Positions 1-6,608 of a stretch of DNA of 23,524 bases are shown in pieces. The notes below the pieces were generated by a model. It did no database searches, was not told where the DNA came from, and saw nothing but the letters and a program-made list of their open reading frames with translations. The DNA is taken from positions 1 through 23,524 of the forward strand of contig PJAB01000580.1 of NCBI GenBank assembly GCA_002887195.1, written 5' to 3'. The position numbers and the translations under genes are program-made. The DNA is from Chrysochromulina parva. Taxonomy: Eukaryota; Haptophyta; Prymnesiales; Chrysochromulinaceae. The first letter of the stretch is position 1; the number at the start of each line of letters is the position of its first letter.

Positions 1-102
1 CCCGCATTCGCGAGTGTATGCCGCCTTTGTGTCTGTGTGAGCGCCTCCCACGCACGCCTTTTTCGGGGCTTGTGGGTGTGTGTCTGGCCGAGAGGGCCCT
101 GA

Positions 103-118
103 AACGAACGAACGAACG
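103..118. repeat. AACG tetranucleotide repeat in eIF4E 5' leader
   Basis: Four perfect AACG units lie about 50 nt upstream of the chosen eIF4E start codon. It is an ordinary microsatellite inside the probable 5' UTR. Confidence 0.8.
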
Positions 119-166
119 AAGGACACAGGACGCGTGGCGGCACTGGGAGAAGTACCGCGAGCAACG

Positions 167-751
167 ATGGCTGTCGAACCACAAGCGGTTGTGGTGAGCG
201 GCCCGCAGCACTTTCTCGAGAGCGAGTGGGTCATTTGGGAGCACCGCGCAGAAGACAAAAAAGCCAAGTCGTATGAAGACAACATGTGCAAGGTTTGCGA
301 GATAGCGACGATCGAGGACTTCTGGCGAGCATTTAACAACATTCCGAAGCCGAGCCAGTTGTTCTACGACGGCAAGACGAAAAAAAAGTTTGCCAATCGG
401 ACGGTCGAAGCCTTCTCGCTCTTCAAGAAGAACATCAAGCCGGAATGGGAGGACCCGGCAAACCGCTTTGGAGCAGAGTGGCAATGCCGCAAAATGATGC
501 CACTTCAGCAGCTCGACGAACTTTGGCGCGACCTCGCGCTCGGCATGATCGGCGAGACCATCGATCCGCTCGACGACATCTGCGGCGCACGCGTGGTCGA
601 CAAGAGCGTTGGCACGCGCCAGCTCTTCCGTCTCGAGCTCTGGTTCAAGCGCAAGGACCTGTCTGTCGCCGACGAGCTGAAAAAACGCATGAACGAGCAC
701 CTCGGGCCCGCCGCCGAAAAGGCGTGCAAATGGGAGATGCGGGAGCACTGA
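167..751 (+). CDS. eIF4E: eIF4E-family mRNA cap-binding protein, 194 aa
   Basis: Binds the 5' cap of mRNA in the cytoplasm and, in the canonical class, recruits eIF4G to start translation. The frame opens with GTG at 80, but the first ATG is at 167 in a good context (A at -3, G at +4), giving 194 residues, normal for the family. Diagnostic blocks are WVIWEH (residues 21-26), DFWRAFNNI (51-59), KPEWEDP (91-97), a DELW/MIGE stretch and DDICGA (136-141). Of the two cap-sandwich tryptophans, the one in KPEWEDP (Trp94) is kept, while the W56 position is Tyr36 (in SYEDN), as in the 4EHP/class II branch. The W43 position remains Trp. About 12 extra residues lie between the DFW block and KPEWEDP relative to human eIF4E. 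Family certain; class uncertain because the residues are mixed. Confidence 0.93.
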   Translation: MAVEPQAVVVSGPQHFLESEWVIWEHRAEDKKAKSYEDNMCKVCEIATIEDFWRAFNNIPKPSQLFYDGKTKKKFANRTVEAFSLFKKNIKPEWEDPANRFGAEWQCRKMMPLQQLDELWRDLALGMIGETIDPLDDICGARVVDKSVGTRQLFRLELWFKRKDLSVADELKKRMNEHLGPAAEKACKWEMREH

Positions 752-950
752 CCCCGGCGGCATGGAATCGCTCAACAGCTATGTTTGGCATGCTCTCTGT
801 TATCTGCACTGCAACTTACCGAACGGTTCGCTCGCATGGATCTCCCACCAGTGCTGTAAACTCAGAGGTTGCGCTCGGTAGTTTAGTACGTGAGATTTTA
901 TCGTCATGGCATGAGAAACTAATGTGAAAACGAAAGCTCGAACGCTGACG

Positions 951-1337
951 TCACATCCACCACGCATGCCAGGCGAAGAAGGCGGCGTAAGGACCGTGTG
1001 GAATGATAATCTTCGAAAAAGGTAGCGCTCTTGACAGCCAGGCATGCGTGAAGCTGGCAACCGCGCCGCCATGAAAGGTTGCCAGCACCGCGCTTGCTAG
1101 CTGCCCGGTTGGTGAGCGCACGAGGCCACGCGAATACACGAGGTGACTGAGCAGCGCGAGTGCAAGGATTGAAGCGCCATGATGTCGTGTATAAGCTGCA
1201 GATCGGACTGGCTTGTTCGTCGCCTCATGTTGATAGCGCCCACGCAGTTTTATGAGGCCGAGCCAGGTCTCGAGCAGCGTGTGGCTAATGAAGATCACGT
1301 CAAGGAAGTCTATGACTCCGAGTGCGCCATGGGCCAT
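951..1337 (-). CDS. Small predicted four-helix membrane protein, 128 aa
   Basis: Family not recognised. The open frame extends to 1415 with a TTG, but the first ATG is at 1337 with A at -3 and G at +4, the same ACG-ATG-G context as eIF4E. The protein has four hydrophobic stretches: roughly residues 4-24 (start of MAHGALGVIDF), 53-70 (ILALALLSHLVYS), 77-96 (QLASAVLATFHGG) and 106-126, ending in AWHAWWM. Charged residues (RGRYQHE) follow the first helix. It is head to head with the coiled-coil gene at 1528, with 190 bp between start codons, which supports a real gene. The tail-to-tail gap to eIF4E is only 199 bp. Support comes from hydrophobicity pattern, start context and position; no catalytic motif is visible. 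Confidence 0.5.
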   Translation of the reverse strand: MAHGALGVIDFLDVIFISHTLLETWLGLIKLRGRYQHEATNKPVRSAAYTRHHGASILALALLSHLVYSRGLVRSPTGQLASAVLATFHGGAVASFTHAWLSRALPFSKIIIPHGPYAAFFAWHAWWM

Positions 1338-1527
1338 CGTAGGAGGGGGTGAGGAGAAAACTCGAGTTGCTCTCGCATCCCGCGATGAATTGGCAAAGTT
1401 CAAATCACACGACAAATCAAGCCACTCCTTAACCTAATCCAGCGTGCCATATCCATGGAATCTAGATTCCGAGCTGCTCGCGAGTTCACAGTTCACATCA
1501 GCATGGCGGATCCGCGAGCTTTTCAAG
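1338..1527. promoter_or_regulatory. Divergent intergenic region, probable bidirectional promoter
   Basis: This 190-bp gap separates the start codons of the small membrane protein (-) and the coiled-coil protein (+), so it must hold both 5' UTRs and both promoters. I see no clear TATA box. Inferred from gene orientation only. Confidence 0.5.
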
Positions 1528-2979
1528 ATGGCGGACGAAGGGCTCCTCGTGAGCCTCGTGTGTGCCCGACACGAGCGCCAGGCGGCGGTTGACCAAGCGG
1601 AGCGCCTCGCGCTCGAGAACCTCATGCTCGCACGGCGTGCGGCTGAGTTGGAGCGCCGGCTGGAGGACCTCCGTGCAGCGAATGCATCGTCAGGCCTCTC
1701 AGGACTGCTCGGCTGGTCAGCGCCGCCGCCATCTCACGACGATCTCGACGCGGAGCTGCAGGCGCGGGCGGACGAGAACCTGCAGCTCCAGCACGCCATC
1801 TTTGAGCAGCAGCGCGAGCATGAGCAGCAGCGCAAGCTGCACATGCACCTATGCGATGCTGACATGGCGCTCCTGCGACGCGCGCTTGGGGAGGCGGAGG
1901 AGGAAGCAGAGAATGCACGCGCCGGCATCGCCGCCGCGATTGCCGAACGCGTCCGCGAGCGCACGGAGCAGCGTGCGAACGTGGACGCGCTGCATGCTGT
2001 GTGCTACGAGCTGCAGCTCAAGTGCAAAACGACGCTCGACGAGCTGGATGAGAACACGAAGCTGATCGAGCGGCTGCGCGAGCGCGACCTGGAGCACCGT
2101 CGCTGGCGTGCGCGGCTACGGCGTGCCTGGCGCGACGAGCAAGCACGTGCGGAGGCGGAGGCGGCGGCTCTCGCGGCGGCGCAGGCGGCCGACGCAGCGG
2201 CGCCCGCCACAGCGCCCGTCGCAGCCGCGGATGAGCTCCGATTATTGGCGCACGCCGCGGAGGTCCTCAGCGAGGGCAAGCGCGGCGGCGGCGGCGAGGG
2301 CGGCGGCGGCAAGGGCGGCGGTGGCGAGGGCGGCGGCGGCGAGGGCGGCGGCGGCGAGGGCGGCCGCGGCCGGAGTCGCCAAGCTGCCAGAGTGAGCTCA
2401 TCAGCAACTGGTGGCGTTGGCATAGAAGTGGCTGCGCTACGCGCCGCCCTGTTGGAAGCTGACGCTAGCCGCACCGCCGCCGAGCGTCGCGCGGACATCG
2501 CCACAGAGGAGCTCGCGCTGTCGTCTGAACGCTTCCAGCAGCAGATTGGCATGCTGAGCGACGCACTTGCCGAGCAGAATGCCAAAGAGGAGGTCAGGCG
2601 AATGCGCCAGCTCGAGCTGCGCGAGCAGCGTGCCGCTGCCGAGCGCGCCGCGGCTGCGGGAGTGAGAGCCGCTGCGGCGCCATCGCTGCCGCTGCGGCAG
2701 CAGCACGCACAGAAGCAGCACGGGCAGCAGCAGCGGCAGGAGCAGCTGGCCCTTGTCCCAGCTGCAGACGCGGACAGAGCTGATAAGCTGAAAGCCGTTG
2801 ACGAGGTCGCAGCTGCCGGCGGCATGAGAGGGCTCGCGAGTTGGGCGGTCGACACGGTCGGCTCTGTGAGTTCCGCCGCGGTAGGCACGGCTACAACGCC
2901 GCTCACGGCACTGGGAGGGCTCGGAGGGCTCACAGAGTCCATGTCAGTGGCCGCGATGCGGCGTGCGACGAGGACATGA
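1528..2979 (+). CDS. Coiled-coil protein with GGGGE repeat linker, 483 aa
   Basis: Function unknown. The frame opens with GTG at 1444; the first ATG, at 1528, has A at -3 and G at +4 (AAG-ATG-G), so the protein starts MADEGLLVSL. Heptad-rich, Ala/Arg/Glu-rich coiled coil covers about residues 12-240 (for example ERRLEDL and IERLRERDLEHRR). A glycine linker of GGGGE/GGGGK units follows at about 253-280, then a second coiled coil at about 290-390, a Gln/His-rich stretch (QQHAQKQHGQQQRQ) and a Ser/Gly/Ala-rich tail with LGGLGGL. No signal peptide or membrane helix is seen. The architecture suits a structural or tethering protein (cytoskeletal or Golgi), but nothing is diagnostic. Antisense and frame-shifted open frames here are composition artefacts. 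Confidence 0.75.
   Translation: MADEGLLVSLVCARHERQAAVDQAERLALENLMLARRAAELERRLEDLRAANASSGLSGLLGWSAPPPSHDDLDAELQARADENLQLQHAIFEQQREHEQQRKLHMHLCDADMALLRRALGEAEEEAENARAGIAAAIAERVRERTEQRANVDALHAVCYELQLKCKTTLDELDENTKLIERLRERDLEHRRWRARLRRAWRDEQARAEAEAAALAAAQAADAAAPATAPVAAADELRLLAHAAEVLSEGKRGGGGEGGGGKGGGGEGGGGEGGGGEGGRGRSRQAARVSSSATGGVGIEVAALRAALLEADASRTAAERRADIATEELALSSERFQQQIGMLSDALAEQNAKEEVRRMRQLELREQRAAAERAAAAGVRAAAAPSLPLRQQHAQKQHGQQQRQEQLALVPAADADRADKLKAVDEVAAAGGMRGLASWAVDTVGSVSSAAVGTATTPLTALGGLGGLTESMSVAAMRRATRT
2284..2364 (+). repeat. In-frame 15-bp minisatellite encoding GGGGE/K
   Basis: Five tandem copies of a 15-bp unit (four GGC/GGT codons plus GAG or AAG) begin at 2284, 2299, 2314, 2329 and 2344, followed by a decaying partial copy. 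Each unit encodes GGGGE or GGGGK, so length changes by whole units keep the frame. It forms the flexible linker between the two coiled coils. Confidence 0.9.
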
Positions 2980-3758
2980 GGAATTTGACGAGATTACATC
3001 TCCGGTCTACTTCGGTTCGGTTCGGTTCACGGGCCCGTCTGCGTCTCGGGCCTCAGCGGTGCCACAGCGCAGATGCCACGGATCACCCGACGCTCACCCA
3101 CCCAACGGCACCCTGTGCCCGCCGACAAGCCGCACCGTGCGCACATCGTCACGCGGAGACTCATCCGGATAGACGCGGGCCGCGCAGCGCGCGCGCGCGC
3201 GCACGGCGACGCGCCACGACGCGCGCGCCCGGGTTCCGTTATGGCGCCCGTGCCCGGGAATCCCCCGCGCGACCACGCGGGGTAAGCTAATGCCTAATCG
3301 GTTCCGGCCGCGGGAGGCGGGTATGTCAAGTCGATAAGTAAACACGACATGGTACATGCCAAATGGCAGCGTACACGAGGCGTTCATGCATCTACTGCAT
3401 GTTGACAGCCGCCGCGCGCGCCGCAACACCAAGAATCGACACCAAGAACCAACCGAGACCGCGCGCCGAACGCCTGACGAGCTGTGAACACGCGCGGCGC
3501 CATACTACCGTACATTTTTTGAGGTGTTGGGACTCACCTCGTCCGCACTCAAAGACCCTCGCCAGCATCCCGTACACATCAAGCGCACCTCACATCTTGC
3601 ACGAGCGCACCTCACGTTTGCCTAGCAAGGCGAACGGGGGCGCTTCCATGCACGATCAATCGATCATTCCTCTTGTGCTCGTCATTCAAGCTCGTCGTGC
3701 GACCGCTCAGCGGGCCGCGGGGGGCGAGCCACATGCAGCCTCATGCTGCCACAGCACA
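2980..3758. other. Intergenic region between two convergent genes
   Basis: No gene is supported in this 779-bp stretch; open frames here have neither family signal nor plausible composition. It holds three tandem TTCGG units (3011-3025), a 16-bp alternating GC run (3187-3202) that could adopt Z-form, a 6-bp stem with 5-nt loop at 3385-3401, and the 12-mer AGCGCACCTCAC repeated at 3582-3593 and 3604-3615. It should contain the 3' UTRs of the coiled-coil gene and EF-hand gene 1. Confidence 0.6.
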
Positions 3759-4958
3759 TCAGCATGCCATTGGGTTCTGCATCGTATCGAGTTGTGCAGC
3801 AGCCTGCCTCACGGACATGCCCATTCGATTCGCCCTCGCACGTGTCGTAAACACCTCGTATTCCTTCGAACGCCGCTCGGTCGCCGCCTTGTTGCCAATC
3901 AGCTGTAACTGCTTGATCATATTCAGGGCCTCCTCCGCATCCAGGTAGCCGCCGTGGTCCGCGTCGAAAATATCAAAGACACCGTCGATCTCTGCCGCAA
4001 GCGCAGCTTGCTCCGCCGATTCATCAGCCGCCGACTGGGAAGAAAGGCGCGTACCGAGCCTCTCGGTAGCAGGCGGCGTACTCACCGTTGTGGCTTTGTG
4101 GTCTTCACTACGTGTCTTGATCGGAGGAAGCCCCTTGAAGAGCCGGATCACGGCGTTCCGAAAGTCTGCCTTTGAGAGCTCGCCAGCGTGCTCACCACGG
4201 CTCGAGCCCCAGCTGGTCACGACAGCGGCCGGCTTCACCATGCGGGCCTGCAGCAATGCGCCGAGGCGAAGGTCAGCGCGCTTGTCCATGTCGGCGATCA
4301 TTTTTTGGAGCTCGTCCTCGAGCTCCATAGCCCGAATGGAGAGATTGGCCGCTTCCTCCGCCTCCTGCGCCTTTTGGCGAATCTCCTTCGCCTTGTCCCG
4401 CGACGGGTTAGGCGCACTCCTGTTCTTCTGAGCCTTCTTCATTGCACCCGCGAGGCACTCGTTGAGCTCCTTGAGATCGAGCATGCCGCCCTTGTCAGAA
4501 TCCCACGAATCGAAGAGAGCGTCGACTTCACCGCCTGGCACGCTGAAGCCCATGGCGCGCAGATTATTCTTCATGCTGCCCTTCATCACCTCACCCTTCC
4601 CTTTGGGGTCCCACAACTTGATACACTGCGGGATGGTAATGGCACCATCCAGCAGCATGTACCCAATCTGGATCTCCAGTGTTGGCTGCTCTACTTGAGC
4701 CTCGAGTGTTGCCGCAATCCCTTTCAATTTCTCGGCCACGGCGAAGAGCTCATCGCTGGAGATGGAGAACGCGGCCTTTTTCTTGCGTTGGACGGCAGCA
4801 CGTCCAAGGAGTGGCTGAGGAAAAGAAGGAGGGTTCGGGTGCACAACCGGCGCAAAGGACCACTTTCGGAAGCTGCGCGGGTGGGGCATGGACCACCGCA
4901 TCCTCGCGGACGTGGCGGGGCCAGGTTGTGAGGAGACGAGCTGAGTCTTGTGGAGCAT
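3759..4958 (-). CDS. EF-hand calcium-binding protein 1, 399 aa
   Basis: Probable cytosolic calcium sensor; specific role unknown. The open frame reaches 4997 with a TTG, and the first ATG is 4958 (weak context). ATG 4901, with A at -3, is the main alternative and would remove 19 residues. Two good EF loops are visible: DSDKGGMLDLKE (residues 153-164) and DADHGGYLDAEE (332-343). Each is preceded by a tryptophan-led degenerate partner: WDPKGKGEVMKGSMK from Trp116, and WGSSRGEHAGELSKADFR from Trp250. A charged helix (about 188-225) separates the modules. The N-terminus is basic and proline-rich. The same Trp-unit plus EF-loop module occurs twice in the protein at 20365-22155, so the two are paralogous in architecture. 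No signal peptide or membrane segment is seen. Confidence 0.85.
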   Translation of the reverse strand: MLHKTQLVSSQPGPATSARMRWSMPHPRSFRKWSFAPVVHPNPPSFPQPLLGRAAVQRKKKAAFSISSDELFAVAEKLKGIAATLEAQVEQPTLEIQIGYMLLDGAITIPQCIKLWDPKGKGEVMKGSMKNNLRAMGFSVPGGEVDALFDSWDSDKGGMLDLKELNECLAGAMKKAQKNRSAPNPSRDKAKEIRQKAQEAEEAANLSIRAMELEDELQKMIADMDKRADLRLGALLQARMVKPAAVVTSWGSSRGEHAGELSKADFRNAVIRLFKGLPPIKTRSEDHKATTVSTPPATERLGTRLSSQSAADESAEQAALAAEIDGVFDIFDADHGGYLDAEEALNMIKQLQLIGNKAATERRSKEYEVFTTRARANRMGMSVRQAAAQLDTMQNPMAC

Positions 4959-5229
4959 GGAAGATTTCGAGCTTTTGGACTTTTCCTTCGTGTTCAAGTT
5001 TCCAACCCTAATCAGATGTCAACCCTACGTATTTGGAACAGGAGCCGTCCATCCTATTTAAACATCCAGATTTTTAATGATTTTTCAGAGGCGGTTTTGG
5101 GGTTCACACCCATTCACAGTATTTTTGTGTGCCGCCGCGAGTGGTAGAGAAACCAACATTGCGGATTCATACTCATTTGACAAAATTCATCTTCTGGCGC
5201 CATACCCGTACGTATGTGACACACAGAAC

Positions 5230-5245
5230 ACATGATACCATGACA
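5230..5245 (+). repeat. Left copy of 16-bp direct repeat
   Basis: Identical to 5560-5575. Preceded by CAGAAC and followed by CGCGGG, so the identity stops cleanly at both ends, as expected for a target-site duplication. Confidence 0.85.
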
Positions 5246-5537
5246 CGCGGGCGCCCAGTCGGCGGGCGGCGCGGCGAGACGAGACGAGACAGAGGCAGGA
5301 GAGAGAGAGAGAGCGCATCCCGCATGCAATGGAGCGCTCGGCTACGAGATCGGGCGATAAGGGCACCTGTGTAACCCCGCAGTCTCGAGCCGCAACCGTG
5401 GGTTGACTGATGGCTTTCATCTGCTTCAACTCCCGTGTTGTTGAACACCGTACACGCTTCGTATGCCTGGGCGGGGAGACCTCCCGCGCCACGTGTGCGC
5501 TGCCACCTGGGCCAGTAGAAGCCAGTAGTTGGCGTTG

Positions 5538-5559
5538 TTTACTTACTTACTTACTTATT
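5538..5559 (+). repeat. TTAC tetranucleotide tail
   Basis: Several tandem TTAC units ending in TTATTA lie immediately 5' of the right copy of the direct repeat. Interpreted as the 3' tail of the inserted element. Confidence 0.8.
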
Positions 5560-5575
5560 ACATGATACCATGACA
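5560..5575 (+). repeat. Right copy of 16-bp direct repeat
   Basis: Identical to 5230-5245. Directly follows the TTAC tail and is followed by GAACAG. Confidence 0.85.
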
Positions 5576-5661
5576 GAACAGCGCGCTGCACAAAGTCAGG
5601 AGTCTGCGCGCGCCGTCGCGTGCCACGGGGCGGTGCGCTGCGCCGCCCGCTCCCTCAGAAT

Positions 5662-6384
5662 TCATTTGAGCGTCAGCCGCGTCGCACCGAAGATCAAACC
5701 AATGCAAATGACGAGTAAGTCGGCCGCCAGCTGCCCGTTCTCCTTCGCCACTGTCGCAAAGATGCCGGCAGCGAGCAGCGCGCCAGTCGTGACGACGATA
5801 GGGTTGTCGCCGCTGAAGAACTTGGGCGTCGCATTGCTCTTGAGGCTCGCAGGCCTGAAGAGCTGCTCCAGGGAGGCCTCGCGCTTTTGCACCGCTGAAG
5901 GCTGCTCGGGAGCCGCCGCGCTCTCGGCCGCAGTCTCCGGATGTGGCGGCTCCACCATGGCCACCGCAGCCATGGTGGGGGCGGTGCTCAACATGCTTGC
6001 CGCCTCCGTGCGCGCAGTGCGCTTCTTCGGCGCCTGCTCGAGCCACTTCGAAAAGAACCATCGCTCAACGGGCCTCGCCTCGTCACTTCGCGCCAGCTCT
6101 TCAATGTAAGCGCCGGTGTCGCCGAGACGCTTGTCTTTGCTGAGTGCAAGCCTCGCCTCGGGGACGGTGATGTACCACCAATAGCCAAACGGCACGGCCA
6201 CTGCGAGCGCCAGAATGGCAAACTGGACAGGGTCGCCTTGTGGCTCGAACTGCGCCGGCTCAACTTCCTGCATGCGAAGGGCATGCGTGCGTGGACATGC
6301 ACCGTCTACGTGCGGATGGAGATGGAACGATAGAGGCATCCGGAAGGCGCTCGCTGTGCCGACGAGCAATGCGAGACTCAGCAT
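5662..6384 (-). CDS. Predicted plastid-targeted membrane protein, 240 aa
   Basis: Function unknown; probably imported into the plastid. The ATG at 6384 starts a signal peptide (MLSLALLVGTASAF) whose predicted cleavage ASA|F leaves phenylalanine at +1, as in bipartite leaders of diatoms, haptophytes and cryptophytes. A Ser/Thr/Arg-bearing transit-like stretch follows. One hydrophobic segment lies at about residues 54-73 (FAILALAVAVPFGYWWY), then a charged region with WFFSKWLEQ, an Ala/Glu/Pro-rich low-complexity linker (about 130-170), and a conserved-looking C-terminal hairpin of two hydrophobic segments: NPIVVTTGALLAAGIFATV and AADLLVICIGLIFGATRL. It is head to head with the Dus gene. I do not recognise the family; a thylakoid or envelope protein is a reasonable guess. 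Confidence 0.75.
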   Translation of the reverse strand: MLSLALLVGTASAFRMPLSFHLHPHVDGACPRTHALRMQEVEPAQFEPQGDPVQFAILALAVAVPFGYWWYITVPEARLALSKDKRLGDTGAYIEELARSDEARPVERWFFSKWLEQAPKKRTARTEAASMLSTAPTMAAVAMVEPPHPETAAESAAAPEQPSAVQKREASLEQLFRPASLKSNATPKFFSGDNPIVVTTGALLAAGIFATVAKENGQLAADLLVICIGLIFGATRLTLK

Positions 6385-6547
6385 GAGTCGCCCTCAGAAT
6401 CCGCCCCTTGAAAGTTCCGTAGCGCACAAGTGCACATCGTGTTTATTTGTACATGTAAATGTACGCCGAGCCGGGACCGGGTTCGATGAAGTTCAGGTTC
6501 GAGGGTTTTGCGCGTGCCTGGGCTCTCCCGATATTCATACGTGCCGA
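6385..6547. promoter_or_regulatory. Divergent promoter region between plastid protein and Dus genes
   Basis: A 163-bp gap between opposite start codons. It contains an AT-rich core around 6437-6465 (TTTATTTGTACATGTAAATGTAC) built from overlapping GTACAT/ATGTAC palindromes, which stands out from the GC-rich surroundings and could be a shared core or factor-binding site. Inference from layout and composition. Confidence 0.5.
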
Positions 6548-6608
6548 ATGCCCAACGCCGACGACGGAGTGGAGAGGCCACCAATGCCCAATGCCCACGA
6601 CGGAGTGG
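6548..6608 (+). repeat. Tandem duplication at the Dus N-terminus
   Basis: The 25 bp from 6548 (ATGCCCAACGCCGACGACGG and on) recur from 6584 with two mismatches, a 36-bp spacing. Both copies begin with an in-frame ATG and encode MPNADDGVE and MPNAHDGVA, so either could start translation. Confidence 0.85.

Larger units (their letters stand above)
5230..5575 (+). mobile_element. SINE-like insertion with 16-bp target-site duplication and TTAC tail
   Basis: An exact 16-bp direct repeat (ACATGATACCATGACA) occurs at 5230-5245 and 5560-5575. The roughly 314 bp between the copies ends, directly against the second copy, in a (TTAC)n TTA tail. A direct repeat of this size flanking a short non-coding segment that ends in a simple-repeat tail is the hallmark of a non-LTR-mobilised short element in + orientation. 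The 5' part holds GAGAC repeats and a GA run. I could not find convincing pol III A and B boxes, so tRNA, 7SL or 5S ancestry is unassigned. A truncated LINE 3' end is the alternative. No second copy is visible in the window. Confidence 0.5.
4959..5661. other. Intergenic region upstream of EF-hand gene 1
   Basis: This 703-bp region holds the promoter of EF-hand gene 1 (reading leftward) and the 3' flank of the plastid protein gene. An AT-rich patch around 5053-5090 includes TTTAAATA on the minus strand, a possible TATA-like element about 100 nt upstream of the start. The right half is occupied by the SINE-like insertion described separately. No gene is supported. Confidence 0.55.

Noticed and set aside
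80..166. N-terminal extension of eIF4E from GTG at 80
   Set aside because: Non-ATG start with an internal tetranucleotide repeat; ATG 167 has a good context and gives the usual family length.
2004..2942. Long open frame on the minus strand (312 codons) opposite the coiled-coil gene
   Set aside because: Ser/Pro/Cys-rich translation of the complement of a GC-rich repeat-bearing gene; no domain, and the sense frame has a good start and coiled-coil structure.
4188..4931. + strand open frame opposite EF-hand gene 1
   Set aside because: His/Leu/Arg-rich antisense translation with no family signal.
6215..6547. Upstream part of the Dus frame as coding sequence
   Set aside because: It overlaps the divergent plastid-protein gene and its promoter, and its translation has no enzyme or leader character.
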